A stretch of 64,000 nucleotides of DNA from Brevibacterium aurantiacum (lineage in GTDB: Bacteria > Actinomycetota > Actinomycetes > Actinomycetales > Brevibacteriaceae), in assembly GCF_007558825.1 (NCBI RefSeq), contig NZ_VLTK01000011.1, positions 62,001 to 126,000 of the forward strand, read 5' to 3'. The translations under genes and the position numbers were made by a program. Under the pieces are notes generated by a model. That model was not told the DNA's origin. It made no database searches and was given only the letters and a program-made list of their open reading frames with translations. The first letter of the stretch is position 1. Every line of letters begins with the position of its first letter. Positions 18,091-26,833 of the stretch are shown piece after piece.

Positions 18091-19292
18091 TGGGTGCCGA
18101 TTCTCCGTCAGCGGTTAGGGCGGAGACCGCGGAGACACCAGAGGCTTCCGACCGGAACCGCACCATCGAAGCCCTCGAGTCACCCGAATCCATTGCGGCC
18201 GAGGTATCGACGAGAATCGAAGGATTCCTCGCATCGAAGGCGGCCGAGTTCCTCACGATCTCACCCGATGCGCACGACATCGGGCGTGCGCTCCTCGACT
18301 TCACACGGGGCGGGAAGATGATCCGTCCGGTCCTGCTGTGGTGGGGCTACCAGCTGGCAGCCGGAGACGATCCTTCAAGGGACAGGATGACCGGCGGCGT
18401 CGCCGAGGCCGCCGGATCACTCGAACTTCTCCACGCGGCCGCTCTCATCCATGACGACGTCATCGACCATTCCGATACGCGTCGCGGCAAGCCGGCACTG
18501 CATCGCCAATTCGAGTCCCATCACGCCGAACGCAGCTATCAAGGCGGAGCCGAGCCCTTCGGAATCGCGGCCGCCATCGTCGTCGGAGACATCTGCCTCG
18601 CCCTCAGCGAAGAGCTCTTCGAGAGGTCCCAGACAGTCCTGGGCATCACGCCCTTGGCACGAGATCTGCGTGCCACGCTCCGCAGGGACGTGATGGTCGG
18701 GCAGTACCTCGACGTCCTGGCCGAGGTGGTCCCGCTTGAGGACGAACGCATCGGAGAAAGGGCCTGGGAGGTTCTCAGCTACAAGTCCGCGAAGTATTCG
18801 GTCGAACAACCACTCCTTCTCGGCGCGGCCTTGGGAGGTGCCGACGAGGAACAGCTTGCGGAGATCTCCAAGTTCGGATTCCCGCTCGGGCAGGCATTCC
18901 AGCTTCGCGACGACGTGCTCGGCATCTTCGGCGATCCCGCTGCCACCGGGAAACCAGCCGGCGATGACATCCGTGAGGGCAAACGCACCGTGCTCATCGC
19001 CGAGAGCATGAAGAACCTTCGCCCTGAGCAGGTTCAGGTCATGGCCGAGCGTCTGGGAGACCCGCATCTCTCCGATGACGAGGTCGACGAGTGCGTGGTG
19101 ATGCTCACCGAATCGGGCGGTCTCGACGCGGTCGAATCCTTCATTCGGACCAAGTACGACGAAGCACTGTCCGTCGTCCGCGAATGGGCGGATAGAGGTG
19201 CCCACGCTGACACAACACGGACAACGATCGGCGCCACGGCCCAGAGGCAGCTCGAGGGATTCGCCAAGTCTCTCAGCTATCGGACGAGCTGA
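18087..19292 (+). CDS. Polyprenyl (geranylgeranyl-type) diphosphate synthase
   Basis: Trans-isoprenyl diphosphate synthase that elongates allylic diphosphates with IPP. The 401 residues contain GGKMIRPVLLWWGYQ, the first Asp-rich motif HDDVIDHSDTRRGKPALH near residues 120-135, and the second Asp-rich motif QLRDDVLGIFGDP with GKPAGDDIREGKRT near residue 290. The first motif is DDxxD without a two-residue insertion, so chain length is probably C20, by analogy to idsA2/GrcC-type enzymes; this is inference. The first 45 residues are a variable extension. Starts within the lipoprotein stop (ATGA). Confidence 0.92.
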   Translation: MMGADSPSAVRAETAETPEASDRNRTIEALESPESIAAEVSTRIEGFLASKAAEFLTISPDAHDIGRALLDFTRGGKMIRPVLLWWGYQLAAGDDPSRDRMTGGVAEAAGSLELLHAAALIHDDVIDHSDTRRGKPALHRQFESHHAERSYQGGAEPFGIAAAIVVGDICLALSEELFERSQTVLGITPLARDLRATLRRDVMVGQYLDVLAEVVPLEDERIGERAWEVLSYKSAKYSVEQPLLLGAALGGADEEQLAEISKFGFPLGQAFQLRDDVLGIFGDPAATGKPAGDDIREGKRTVLIAESMKNLRPEQVQVMAERLGDPHLSDDEVDECVVMLTESGGLDAVESFIRTKYDEALSVVREWADRGAHADTTRTTIGATAQRQLEGFAKSLSYRTS

Positions 19293-19325
19293 GAGACCCT
19301 GCTGAGCGACTAGAAGGCTGAGGTA

Positions 19326-19709
19326 TCAGAAGGCCAGGGCCTGGGCCCGCCGTCTGACCTCTTTGCGATTGCCCGCCCGCAGCAGATCGATGGGACGCCC
19401 TGGCAGAGAATCATCCGGGGTGAAGAGCCAGGCGATGGACTCGTGGTCGTCGAAGCCCGCATCCCGCAATGTGCTCAGCGTGCCCTTCAACGGGGTCAGC
19501 ACCGAGCCGTCGACGAAGAACGCCGTCGGCACCTTCATCACTTTGGGTGTCCCGTGCTTATAGCCGCAGATCGCGCCGTCTTCCAAGAGCCTGCGCACCT
19601 GCATGATGCCAAGACCCGTCGACTCGGCGATATCTGGCAATGTGGCCCAATCCTGGACGAGTTCTTCCGTATTCACATCCTCAAGCCTAGCAATATTTGA
19701 GAGAAACAC
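19326..19709 (-). CDS. Rv2175c-like DNA-binding protein (PknL substrate family)
   Basis: Small winged-helix DNA-binding protein resembling M. tuberculosis Rv2175c, which is a phosphorylation target of PknL. The helix-turn-helix region reads LPDIAESTGLGIMQVRRLLE, and the C-terminal half reads FFVDGSVLTPLKGTLSTLRD and SIAWLFTPDDSLPGRPIDLL, typical of the family. The start is GTG at 19709. A later GTG at 19676 (MNTEELVQDW) has TAGGCT seven bases upstream and could be the true, leaderless start, giving 116 residues. It lies convergent to the synthase and divergent from the LysM gene that leads the kinase operon. Confidence 0.85.
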   Translation of the reverse strand: MFLSNIARLEDVNTEELVQDWATLPDIAESTGLGIMQVRRLLEDGAICGYKHGTPKVMKVPTAFFVDGSVLTPLKGTLSTLRDAGFDDHESIAWLFTPDDSLPGRPIDLLRAGNRKEVRRRAQALAF

Positions 19710-19805
19710 CCCGCCATGCGGAGTCGAATGCTCGGGTGCAGGCCGGGCACTCGATAGTCTGGAGTGTGAAACTTCCCCATCCGATATGAAGTCAACAGGT
19801 GACAG

Positions 19806-20951
19806 ATGACACGTATGCGACGGAATCCTCAGGTGCCCGTTACCGCCGCTCCTGACATCCGTGCTGCTTCAAAGGTGAATTCCACCGGCCCAATTCCGGG
19901 ACTCACCGACCCCATCCCCACGGATCATGACAACGCTGACCTCGACTTCGCCGAGGCGGCCCCCTCCCCCCGTACCGACGACCTTGAGAGCTCTCGCGGC
20001 ACACCGAACGACGCCCCAGCGACGTCATCGGTGACTGCCCCGGGGCCGCAATGGACGTCTGGAACAAGCGGCGAGACCATTCCAGTGACTCACGGCGGTC
20101 GCACCTACAAAACCAGAGAAGGCGACACTCTGTACGGAGTCGCCAGCAAACATGGCGTTTCCGTGCCCGCTCTGGCTGAGCTCAATCGCATCTCGCCGCG
20201 TCAGAATCTCCATCAGGGTCAGGTGCTGTCCCTGCCTGAGAAGAACGACCTGCCCGATACCGACCCTTCGCATGTCGTCGCGCCGGGCGAAACTCTGCCC
20301 GGAATCGCCGCCAGACATCAGATGTCGCCCGGCAGCCTGCGTCGTGCGAATTCGATGGGCGACGACTCGTTCCTCCAGGTCGGCGAGCTGCTGCTGCTCA
20401 GAGATTCGACGGCTCGACGGCATCGCACACCGCCCCAACCACCGACCGATATTCCGCGCGTCGCCACGAGCGCACAGGTCGAGGGCATCAGGCCCACTGT
20501 GCTCGCAGCCGCACGACTGAACAAATTCACTCTCCTGCAGAGAACACATCCGGCACCAGCCCAGGCCCGATTCATCATTGCATCCATCGCCGAAGAACTC
20601 GGAGCCGACCCGGCACTGATGCAGGCGGTTGCCGCGCAGGAATCAGGTTTCCAGCACACCACGGTCTCGGCTGGGAATGCCATCGGCATCATGCAGGTCA
20701 CTCCTCGATCGGGCAGGTGGGCCAGTGACATCGTCGGCCGCAGTCTCAATCTCCTTGATCTCGGCGACAACATCGTTGCGGGCACCGTCATCCTGGGGTG
20801 GCTGATCGAAACTGCAGAATCGGAGAACGAGGCGCTGGCCGGCTACTATCAGGATCTTCGCTCCGTGAGGTCCGAGGGATTGCTGCCCGAGACGAAAGCC
20901 TTCGTCCGCGCCGTTCAAATGCAGCGACAGCGAATGCAGGAGGCGCTATGA
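19806..20951 (+). CDS. LysM / lytic transglycosylase-like protein
   Basis: Predicted peptidoglycan-binding and cleaving protein. After a disordered Pro/Thr/Asp-rich N-terminus come two LysM domains (about residues 97-143, TYKTREGDTLYGVASKHGVS, and 153-200, SHVVAPGETLPGIAARHQMS), a linker, then a soluble lytic transglycosylase-like domain (about 255-370) with VAAQESGFQHTTVSAGNAIG and IMQVTPRSGRW, containing the catalytic Glu. Odd: no signal peptide or membrane helix is visible in the first 60 residues, although the domains act on the wall. A good ribosome site (AGGTGACAG) supports the ATG. It shares ATGA with the kinase gene that follows. Confidence 0.88.
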   Translation: MTRMRRNPQVPVTAAPDIRAASKVNSTGPIPGLTDPIPTDHDNADLDFAEAAPSPRTDDLESSRGTPNDAPATSSVTAPGPQWTSGTSGETIPVTHGGRTYKTREGDTLYGVASKHGVSVPALAELNRISPRQNLHQGQVLSLPEKNDLPDTDPSHVVAPGETLPGIAARHQMSPGSLRRANSMGDDSFLQVGELLLLRDSTARRHRTPPQPPTDIPRVATSAQVEGIRPTVLAAARLNKFTLLQRTHPAPAQARFIIASIAEELGADPALMQAVAAQESGFQHTTVSAGNAIGIMQVTPRSGRWASDIVGRSLNLLDLGDNIVAGTVILGWLIETAESENEALAGYYQDLRSVRSEGLLPETKAFVRAVQMQRQRMQEAL

Positions 20952-23050
20952 GTGCCCGCACGGATCCGCTCATCGGCACCATTCTCAATGACCGGTACAG
21001 CATCGACGCGAAGATCGCGCGCGGTGGAATGGCCATGGTCTACCGCGGCACAGATCTGCGCCTTGACCGTGAGATCGCAATCAAGGTCATGCATGACCAC
21101 CTCATCAGCGACGACACCTTCGTCGAAAGGTTCCGACGCGAGGCCATCAACGCCGGACGGCTGACCCACCCGAATCTCGTGGCTATCCATGACCAGGCCC
21201 GCGACGGCGACACGGTCTATCTTGTGATGGAGTACCTGCCGTCGGTGACTCTGCGCCGCGAGCTCAAGCACCGGGGCACCTTCACTCCGCGTCAGGCGAT
21301 CGTCGTCCTCGATGCGATCCTCGCCGCACTCGAAGCAGTCCATTCCACGGGAATCATCCATCGCGATCTCAAACCCGACAACGTACTCCTCGGCACCGAT
21401 GGTCAGGTCAAGCTCGCGGACTTCGGCTTGGCGCGCGCCGTCACCACCGCGACGACGACCAAGACTCTGATCGGCACCGTCGGATATGTGGCGCCTGAGC
21501 TCGTCACGCGTACTGGTGCGGATATCCGCACCGACCTCTACACGGTCGGCATCATGTTCTACGAGATGCTCACCGGGATGCAGCCGTATACGGATGAAGT
21601 CCCCATCCAAGTCGCCTACCGCCACGTACATGATTCCGTACCGCCTCCGTCAGACCAGGTCGCCGGACTGAGTCCGCGCCTCGACGCCCTGGTGCTGTGG
21701 GCGACGTCGAAGGATCCCGCCGACCGTCCCGATGACGCCGCGCAGTTCCGTCATGCCCTTGCCGAGGCCCGCTCCGAGATGAGCGAGAGCGAACTCGACC
21801 TCGGCGATCCCAATGTCGTACCCGGTGAGCACTCCCCCGCACTGACAGCGAGCATCGATCTCGGAGCTGAAGCTCCGAAGGAGAAGAGATCGCGCACCGA
21901 CGAGATCCCCTACCTCGAGAACGACGAAGACAACGAGAACGCCGAGGCGAACCACTCCGATACTGACACCGACCAAGAGTCTGGTGCGGCGGGCACAAAC
22001 GCAGCGGCTGGTGCCGCAGGCATCGGTGCCGCTGGTGTGGGTGCGGCTGGTGTGGGTGCGGCTGGTGCCGCTGCCGTATCAGAGGCAGACGATACGGGGA
22101 GCTCCTCCGACGGTGCGTCCCAGGAGAACACCGATCACGGTGACGAGAACGAACCCGAGCACGGCGAAGACAAGGCCGATGAGAAGACCACAGTCGCGGC
22201 GGCTGCAGGCACAGCCTCGGCAACTGCAGCACCGGCCCGTCGACGCAGACGACGACTGGCTGCAACCGTCGGCGCGGCGTTGCTCGTGCTCGCCCTTGTG
22301 GCCTGGCTGGTCATCGCAAACCTTCCCGCGCCCACCTCGATCGTGCCTGCCCAGCTGGCGGGCAAGGACCTTGACAAGGTGACCACGCAGATCGAGGACA
22401 CCGGTCTCGACGCTCAGCCGAAGGAAGTCTTCGATGACAGCGTCCCAGCTGGTGTCGTCATCGGGACCGACCCGGTGGGCGGATCCGAACTTGCCCCGGA
22501 CTCGACCGTCACGGTCGTCGTGTCCAAGGGCGAAGAGATGTTCGCCGTTCCCAAGCTTGAAGGTCTCAGCGCCGACGAGGCCGAGGCCGCACTGAAGAAG
22601 GCCGAGTTGAAGCTCGGCAAGGTGGACGAAGAGTACAGCGATTCGGTCGACAACGACGATGTCATCAAAGCGTCGAAGAAACCAGGCGAGGATCTGTCCA
22701 AGGGCACCGAGGTCGATCTCGTCGTGTCCAAGGGTGTCGAGCCGACTCCCGTGCCCAATGTCGAGGGCCTGACCTTCGAAGCCGCATATGCGACCTTGGC
22801 CAAACGCGGATTCCGTGTGGGCAAGGACGAGGTCTTCTCCGACGACATCCCCAAGGGCAAAGTGGTCTCACAGTGGCCGAAGAGCTCTGAGGCGAAACCC
22901 TATGACTCTCTCATCATCGTCCGCGTCTCCAAGGGCAAGGAGAAGAAGGAAGAGTCCAAGGACGACAAGAAGGACGAAAAGAAGGACGAAAAGAAGAAGG
23001 ACGACGCCAAGGACAGCAAAAAGGACGAAGATAAGAAGAAGGACGACTGA
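20948..23050 (+). CDS. pknL: PASTA-domain Ser/Thr protein kinase (PknL-like)
   Basis: Membrane-spanning eukaryotic-type kinase that senses wall fragments. The start at 20948 (MSARTDPLIG, 700 residues) is set by the ATGA overlap with the LysM gene. Kinase features: GGMAMVYRG loop, Lys46, HRD at 138-140, DFG Asp158, GTVGYVAPE. An Ala/Gly-rich low-complexity stretch and acidic linker run to the basic stop-transfer and membrane helix at about 437-458. Three PASTA repeats follow (about 462-528, 534-595, 598-665). Odd: the protein ends with about 35 residues almost wholly of Lys, Asp, Glu and Ser. Known family role is phosphorylation of division and metabolic proteins; the Rv2175c-like and FHA proteins nearby are plausible substrates. 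Confidence 0.92.
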   Translation: MSARTDPLIGTILNDRYSIDAKIARGGMAMVYRGTDLRLDREIAIKVMHDHLISDDTFVERFRREAINAGRLTHPNLVAIHDQARDGDTVYLVMEYLPSVTLRRELKHRGTFTPRQAIVVLDAILAALEAVHSTGIIHRDLKPDNVLLGTDGQVKLADFGLARAVTTATTTKTLIGTVGYVAPELVTRTGADIRTDLYTVGIMFYEMLTGMQPYTDEVPIQVAYRHVHDSVPPPSDQVAGLSPRLDALVLWATSKDPADRPDDAAQFRHALAEARSEMSESELDLGDPNVVPGEHSPALTASIDLGAEAPKEKRSRTDEIPYLENDEDNENAEANHSDTDTDQESGAAGTNAAAGAAGIGAAGVGAAGVGAAGAAAVSEADDTGSSSDGASQENTDHGDENEPEHGEDKADEKTTVAAAAGTASATAAPARRRRRRLAATVGAALLVLALVAWLVIANLPAPTSIVPAQLAGKDLDKVTTQIEDTGLDAQPKEVFDDSVPAGVVIGTDPVGGSELAPDSTVTVVVSKGEEMFAVPKLEGLSADEAEAALKKAELKLGKVDEEYSDSVDNDDVIKASKKPGEDLSKGTEVDLVVSKGVEPTPVPNVEGLTFEAAYATLAKRGFRVGKDEVFSDDIPKGKVVSQWPKSSEAKPYDSLIIVRVSKGKEKKEESKDDKKDEKKDEKKKDDAKDSKKDEDKKKDD

Positions 23051-23111
23051 TCTGGTCGATCAGGACCCTTCCCCGCTGCAAGTCTTTTCCAGAAGCCGAA
23101 TGAAATAGCAG

Positions 23112-23140
23112 GTGGCCGTGCGATTCGTTCGCACGGCCAC
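23112..23140. terminator. Bidirectional terminator between pknL and aroG
   Basis: A perfect 12-bp stem (gtggccgtgcga, 23112-23123, with 23129-23140) and a five-base loop sit between the convergent kinase and DAHP synthase genes. Short T-rich stretches follow on the plus strand. Confidence 0.8.
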
Positions 23141-23194
23141 ATGTTTAGCTGTTGTCTGAGAAGACGAGTCGACGCCTGTCAGCCGACACCCGGA

Positions 23195-24589
23195 TCAGTT
23201 GCGACGAGTCAGGTACTCCGCGACCTGGAAGGCCATCTCGAGAGACTGGTCGTGATTGAGACGAGGATCGACGAGTGTCTCATAGCGACGGCGCAGCCCC
23301 TCGTCGTCGATCTCGGTCGCTCCGCCCATGATCTCTGTGACGTCGTCACCGGTGAGTTCGATGTGCAGTCCGCCCGGAATGGTCCCAGCTTCCTGGTGGG
23401 CGCTGAAGAATCCTTCGACTTCGGCCATGACATCTTCGAATCGGCGGGTCTTGTACCCGGTATTCGAGGTGATGGTGTTGCCGTGCATTGGATCGCAGAC
23501 CCAGGTCACGTGCGGCAGGCGGTCACCGACTCCGGCAAGCAGCTTCGGCAGCGCCTCGGTGATCTTCCCTGCGCCCATGCGAGTCACGAAAGTCAGCCGG
23601 CCGGGCTCGGCACTCGGGTCGAGCTTCTCAGCTAGTGCCAGTGCTTCGTCCGCGGTGGCCGTCGGACCGAGCTTGACGCCGATAGGATTGCGGACCTTCG
23701 ACAGGAAGTCCACGTGGGCTCCGTCGACGTCACGGGTGCGTTCGCCGATCCACAGGAAATGTCCGGACACGTCGTATGCTTCGCCTGTCCGCGAGTCGAT
23801 CCGCGTCAGTGCACGTTCGTATTCGAGCAGAAGAGCCTCATGAGCGGCGTAGAACTCGGTAGTCCTCAACGCATCGAAGTCAGCGCCGCAAGCGTCCATG
23901 AAGCGGATGGCACGATCGATCTCGCGCGCAGTCTGCTCATAGCGCTGGTAGCCCGGGTTCGATGTCAGGAATCCGCGATTCCACTCGTGGACGAGGCGCA
24001 GGTCTGCGAAACCACCCTGAGTGAAGGCACGGATGAGATTGAGCGTGGACGCAGAGACATGGTATCCCTGCAGCAGTCTCGCTGGATCGTGACGGCGTGA
24101 CTCCTCGGTGAACTCATAGCCGTTGACGATGTCGCCGCGGTATGAGGGAAGCGTGACGCCGTCGCGCGTCTCCATATCCGCGGACCGGGGTTTGGCAAAC
24201 TGGCCGGCCATGCGACCGATCTTGACGACCGGCATCGAACCGCCGTAGGTGAGCACCGCCGCCATCTGCAGCACAGTCTGCACTCGGGCGCGGATCTTGT
24301 CAGCTTGAGCGCCGGCAAAGGACTCGGCGCAGTCGCCACCGGCTAGGACGAAGGCCTCGCCACGAGAAGCAGCTGCAATTCGCTGTTTGAGGACGTCGGC
24401 CTCGCCCGCGAAGACCAGCGGAGGAGAGCTGCGCAGACTGGTCAGCGAATCGTCGAGGGCCTGGCCATCGAGATAGGTCGGCTGCTGCTGCGGATTCATC
24501 TCACGCCAGTCGTCTAGACCGCTGAGATCGTTCGTGCCCGCTGGGGCGCTGTCCCTGTTGGCGAATACCGGATCGATATGGAGGCTCAC
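23195..24589 (-). CDS. aroG: Class II 3-deoxy-D-arabino-heptulosonate-7-phosphate synthase
   Basis: First enzyme of the shikimate pathway, condensing phosphoenolpyruvate and erythrose 4-phosphate. The 464 residues are of the plant-like type II family: VLAGGDCAESFAG, VVKIGRMAGQFAKPRS, WVCDPMHGNTI, and GGLHIELTGDDVTEI. The start is GTG at 24589, ten bases after the DUF151 stop. It is the last gene of a gcvH-FHA-DUF151-aroG series. In mycobacteria aroG follows pknL (Rv2176-Rv2178c), and that order is kept here. Confidence 0.95.
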   Translation of the reverse strand: MSLHIDPVFANRDSAPAGTNDLSGLDDWREMNPQQQPTYLDGQALDDSLTSLRSSPPLVFAGEADVLKQRIAAASRGEAFVLAGGDCAESFAGAQADKIRARVQTVLQMAAVLTYGGSMPVVKIGRMAGQFAKPRSADMETRDGVTLPSYRGDIVNGYEFTEESRRHDPARLLQGYHVSASTLNLIRAFTQGGFADLRLVHEWNRGFLTSNPGYQRYEQTAREIDRAIRFMDACGADFDALRTTEFYAAHEALLLEYERALTRIDSRTGEAYDVSGHFLWIGERTRDVDGAHVDFLSKVRNPIGVKLGPTATADEALALAEKLDPSAEPGRLTFVTRMGAGKITEALPKLLAGVGDRLPHVTWVCDPMHGNTITSNTGYKTRRFEDVMAEVEGFFSAHQEAGTIPGGLHIELTGDDVTEIMGGATEIDDEGLRRRYETLVDPRLNHDQSLEMAFQVAEYLTRRN

Positions 24590-24599
24590 AATCGTTCTT

Positions 24600-25085
24600 T
24601 CATGGTGTTTCGGTACCGGTTTCGAAGTCCTCGGCAGAGACGTTGTCGAGGAAGTCCCGGAACTGGGCCACTTCCTCTTCGTCAGCCGCTGGTGCTTCGA
24701 TTCCGGACTCTTCGAGAAGTTCTGAATCGACGTAGACGGGACACTGTGCCGTGAGAGCCAGTGTCACCGCGTCAGATGGTCGTGCCGAGATCGACTTTCC
24801 ATCGTTCGTATGAAGTTCGGCCAGGAATATCTGCCCATCGCGGCCGGTGATTGTCACGTCGGACAATGATGCCTCATATGCTTCGAGCGTGTCGAGCAGC
24901 AGCGCATGTGCCATCGGTCGCGGCGGGGTCAGGCCCCGCTGCGCGATCGAGAGTGCATTTGCTTCGATGGCTCCGACCCATATCGGCAGATAGTAGGCCG
25001 GTTCAGTTGCTTTGAGCAAAAGGATCGGCTGGTTGGCTGGCATCTCGATGCGAACACCAACAACCTCAACTTCGATGTTTGACAT
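24600..25085 (-). CDS. DUF151 bifunctional nuclease-family protein
   Basis: Protein of the DUF151 / bifunctional nuclease family (161 residues). Seen: EVEVVGVRIEMPANQPILLL, YYLPIWVGAIEANAL, RPMAHALLLDTLEAY and SARPSDAVTLALTAQCPVYV, all conserved family blocks, then an acidic tail. Plant members have nuclease activity; bacterial function is not established. The homologue Rv1829 lies in the gcvH-garA region of M. tuberculosis, and here too it follows gcvH and an FHA gene. Confidence 0.88.
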   Translation of the reverse strand: MSNIEVEVVGVRIEMPANQPILLLKATEPAYYLPIWVGAIEANALSIAQRGLTPPRPMAHALLLDTLEAYEASLSDVTITGRDGQIFLAELHTNDGKSISARPSDAVTLALTAQCPVYVDSELLEESGIEAPAADEEEVAQFRDFLDNVSAEDFETGTETP

Positions 25086-25095
25086 TATCCCCCGG

Positions 25096-26115
25096 TCAGG
25101 AGCGCGGACGCTGCTGGAAAATCATCCGGAACTTGCCGATCTGCACATCGGCTCCGTTCTGCAGTTCAATGGAATCGATGAGCTGACGGCCCACATAGGT
25201 TCCGTTGAGCGACCCGGTGTCGCGAAGCGTGAATCCGCTTGGAGTTCGAATGAACTCGGCGTGCTTGCGCGAGACTGTGACATCGTCAAGGAAGATGTCC
25301 GCATTCGGGCTGCGACCCACCGTCACCACATCTGTGTCGAGCAGAATCTGCGAACCCGAGTCCGGGCCCGAGACGACGACGAGCAGCGCATCTGTGTCCT
25401 GTAGACCTTCAAGGTCGGGCACTGGGTGAATCTCGCCGGTATGCGGATCCAGAATTCCATGGAACTGCTGGCTGCCGGAATCGTTGGAGACCGGCGCGTC
25501 GTTGCCGTACTGCTGGCCCTGACCGTTCCCGTTGTACGGGTTCTGGCCCCGGCTGCCATACTGCGGCTGGCTGCCATACTGCGGCTGATTGCCCTGACCG
25601 TTTGGATCCTGTGGAATATAGCCACCGCCCTGGGGCTGATTGCCCTGAGGAGGGTACTGACCCTGATCCTGCTGGTGCTGAGGCTGTCGATATGAAGGCT
25701 GCTGGCCCTGTTGATATGGAGGCTGCTGACCGTTGTTGTACTGACCCGGCTGCCCCTGGTTCTGCTGGGCACCATACTGACCGTAGCCTGGCTGCTGCGC
25801 GCTGTTCTGCTGCGGAGCATTGCCGTACTGCGGTGCCTGCGATCCGTTGTTCACGGGCTGCTGACCGTAGGGAGGTGTCTCCTGCGAAGCCGGTCCGCCC
25901 TGCGGCTGTGACTGGGCATAGTTCTGGGCGTTGCCCTGGCTGCCGCCGCCGTTCTGACCGTGTGGGTCGACCAGCGGGTTGTGACGCGTCTCGGGGTCCC
26001 TGCTCTCATCGCCATTGCCGGCGCCGAACGGAAACTTCTTCGATTGCGGCACTTGACCGTTGTCATACCAGGTCTGCGAGGGGTTGGGACGACCTTGATC
26101 GTTATTCTGCGACAT
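25096..26115 (-). CDS. FHA-domain protein with prion-like N-terminus (GarA/OdhI-like)
   Basis: The last 100 or so residues form a forkhead-associated domain: VVTVGRSPNADIFLDDVTVS, RKHAEF, and TGSLNGTYVGR, with the Arg, Ser and Asn that bind phosphothreonine. GarA and OdhI of this type inhibit 2-oxoglutarate dehydrogenase and are switched by PASTA kinases. Unlike the roughly 160-residue GarA, this protein has about 220 N-terminal residues made mostly of Gln, Gly, Tyr, Asn and Pro (for example QPPYQQGQQPSYRQPQ). I do not see the ETTSVF-type phosphosite of GarA. Its start shares TAATG with the gcvH stop. Function as a GarA equivalent is an inference from domain and neighbours. Confidence 0.88.
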   Translation of the reverse strand: MSQNNDQGRPNPSQTWYDNGQVPQSKKFPFGAGNGDESRDPETRHNPLVDPHGQNGGGSQGNAQNYAQSQPQGGPASQETPPYGQQPVNNGSQAPQYGNAPQQNSAQQPGYGQYGAQQNQGQPGQYNNGQQPPYQQGQQPSYRQPQHQQDQGQYPPQGNQPQGGGYIPQDPNGQGNQPQYGSQPQYGSRGQNPYNGNGQGQQYGNDAPVSNDSGSQQFHGILDPHTGEIHPVPDLEGLQDTDALLVVVSGPDSGSQILLDTDVVTVGRSPNADIFLDDVTVSRKHAEFIRTPSGFTLRDTGSLNGTYVGRQLIDSIELQNGADVQIGKFRMIFQQRPRS

Positions 26116-26519
26116 TACGCCTCCTCGCTCTTAATGAGCTCTTGGTACTGCTCGCTGTCCAACAGCGCGTCGACCTGCTCTGGATCACTGAGTTCGACGA
26201 GATACATCCAACCGTCCTGGAATGGGGATGAATTCACGGTCTCGGGAGCGTCGTCGAGTCCTTCGTTGACTTCCGTGACCGAACCGGACACGGGTGCGAT
26301 GAGATCGGACACGCTCTTCGTGCTCTCAACCTCACCACAGGATTCTCCAGCAGTGGTCTTATCGCCGACATCAGGAAGATCGACATACACGACATCACCC
26401 AGCTGTTCCTGGGCAAAATCGGTGATACCCACCCGCACAACTGCACTGTTGTCCGTGGTCTCGACCCATTCGTGGTCGCGCGAGTATCGCAAGGACACTG
26501 GATAATCCAGGTTTGCCAT
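26115..26519 (-). CDS. gcvH: Glycine cleavage system H protein
   Basis: Lipoyl carrier of the glycine cleavage system. The 134 residues contain the lipoyl site VESTKSVSD (Lys), the preceding GDVVYVDLPDVGDKT, and the family N-terminus YSRDHEWVE. No gcvP or gcvT is in the window. It heads an operon with the FHA gene, as garA follows gcvH (Rv1826-Rv1827) in M. tuberculosis. No glycine riboswitch could be recognised upstream (26520-26690). Confidence 0.95.
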   Translation of the reverse strand: MANLDYPVSLRYSRDHEWVETTDNSAVVRVGITDFAQEQLGDVVYVDLPDVGDKTTAGESCGEVESTKSVSDLIAPVSGSVTEVNEGLDDAPETVNSSPFQDGWMYLVELSDPEQVDALLDSEQYQELIKSEEA

Positions 26520-26689
26520 GTCGACTCCTCTTAGCTTGTTGGTCCTCCAAGCATAGCCGCCTGAGGTGGTTTCATAACAATCACGAAACAGAAATGTTAC
26601 CGATCCTCGGGACCAGCCCAGGCTCGCACCCGCCTCTCACGTGACTACCTGGGATGATACCCGTTTTTTCGAGGTCACGAAACGCGGTT

Positions 26690-26717
26690 TTGGCACTTGG
26701 CCGGGGATCGTTATAGG
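26690..26717 (+). promoter_or_regulatory. Promoter of tRNA-Pro
   Basis: TTGGCA (26690-26695) and TATAGG (26712-26717) are separated by 16 bases and lie 35 bases before the mature tRNA, close to sigma-70-type consensus. Confidence 0.6.
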
Positions 26718-26751
26718 CTGGGTCTCGTTGCTTTCCGAAGCAGCACGGAAA

Positions 26752-26825
26752 CGGGCTATAGCGCAGCTTGGTAGCGCGCTTCACTGGGGGTGAAGAGGTC
26801 GTGGGTTCAAATCCCGCTAGCCCGA
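26752..26825 (+). tRNA. tRNA-Pro (anticodon GGG)
   Basis: A complete cloverleaf: acceptor CGGGCTA (26752-26758) with TAGCCCG (26818-26824), D arm GCGC/GCGC, anticodon stem CTTCA/TGAAG around loop CTGGGGG (anticodon GGG at 26786-26788), and T arm GTGGG-TTCAAAT-CCCGC. The discriminator base is A (26825), and CCA is not encoded. Confidence 0.96.
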
Positions 26826-26833
26826 CCGTGTGA

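Noticed and set aside
26520..26690. Glycine riboswitch before gcvH
   Set aside because: I looked for tandem aptamer-like hairpins and saw none; the region is short and shared with the tRNA promoter.
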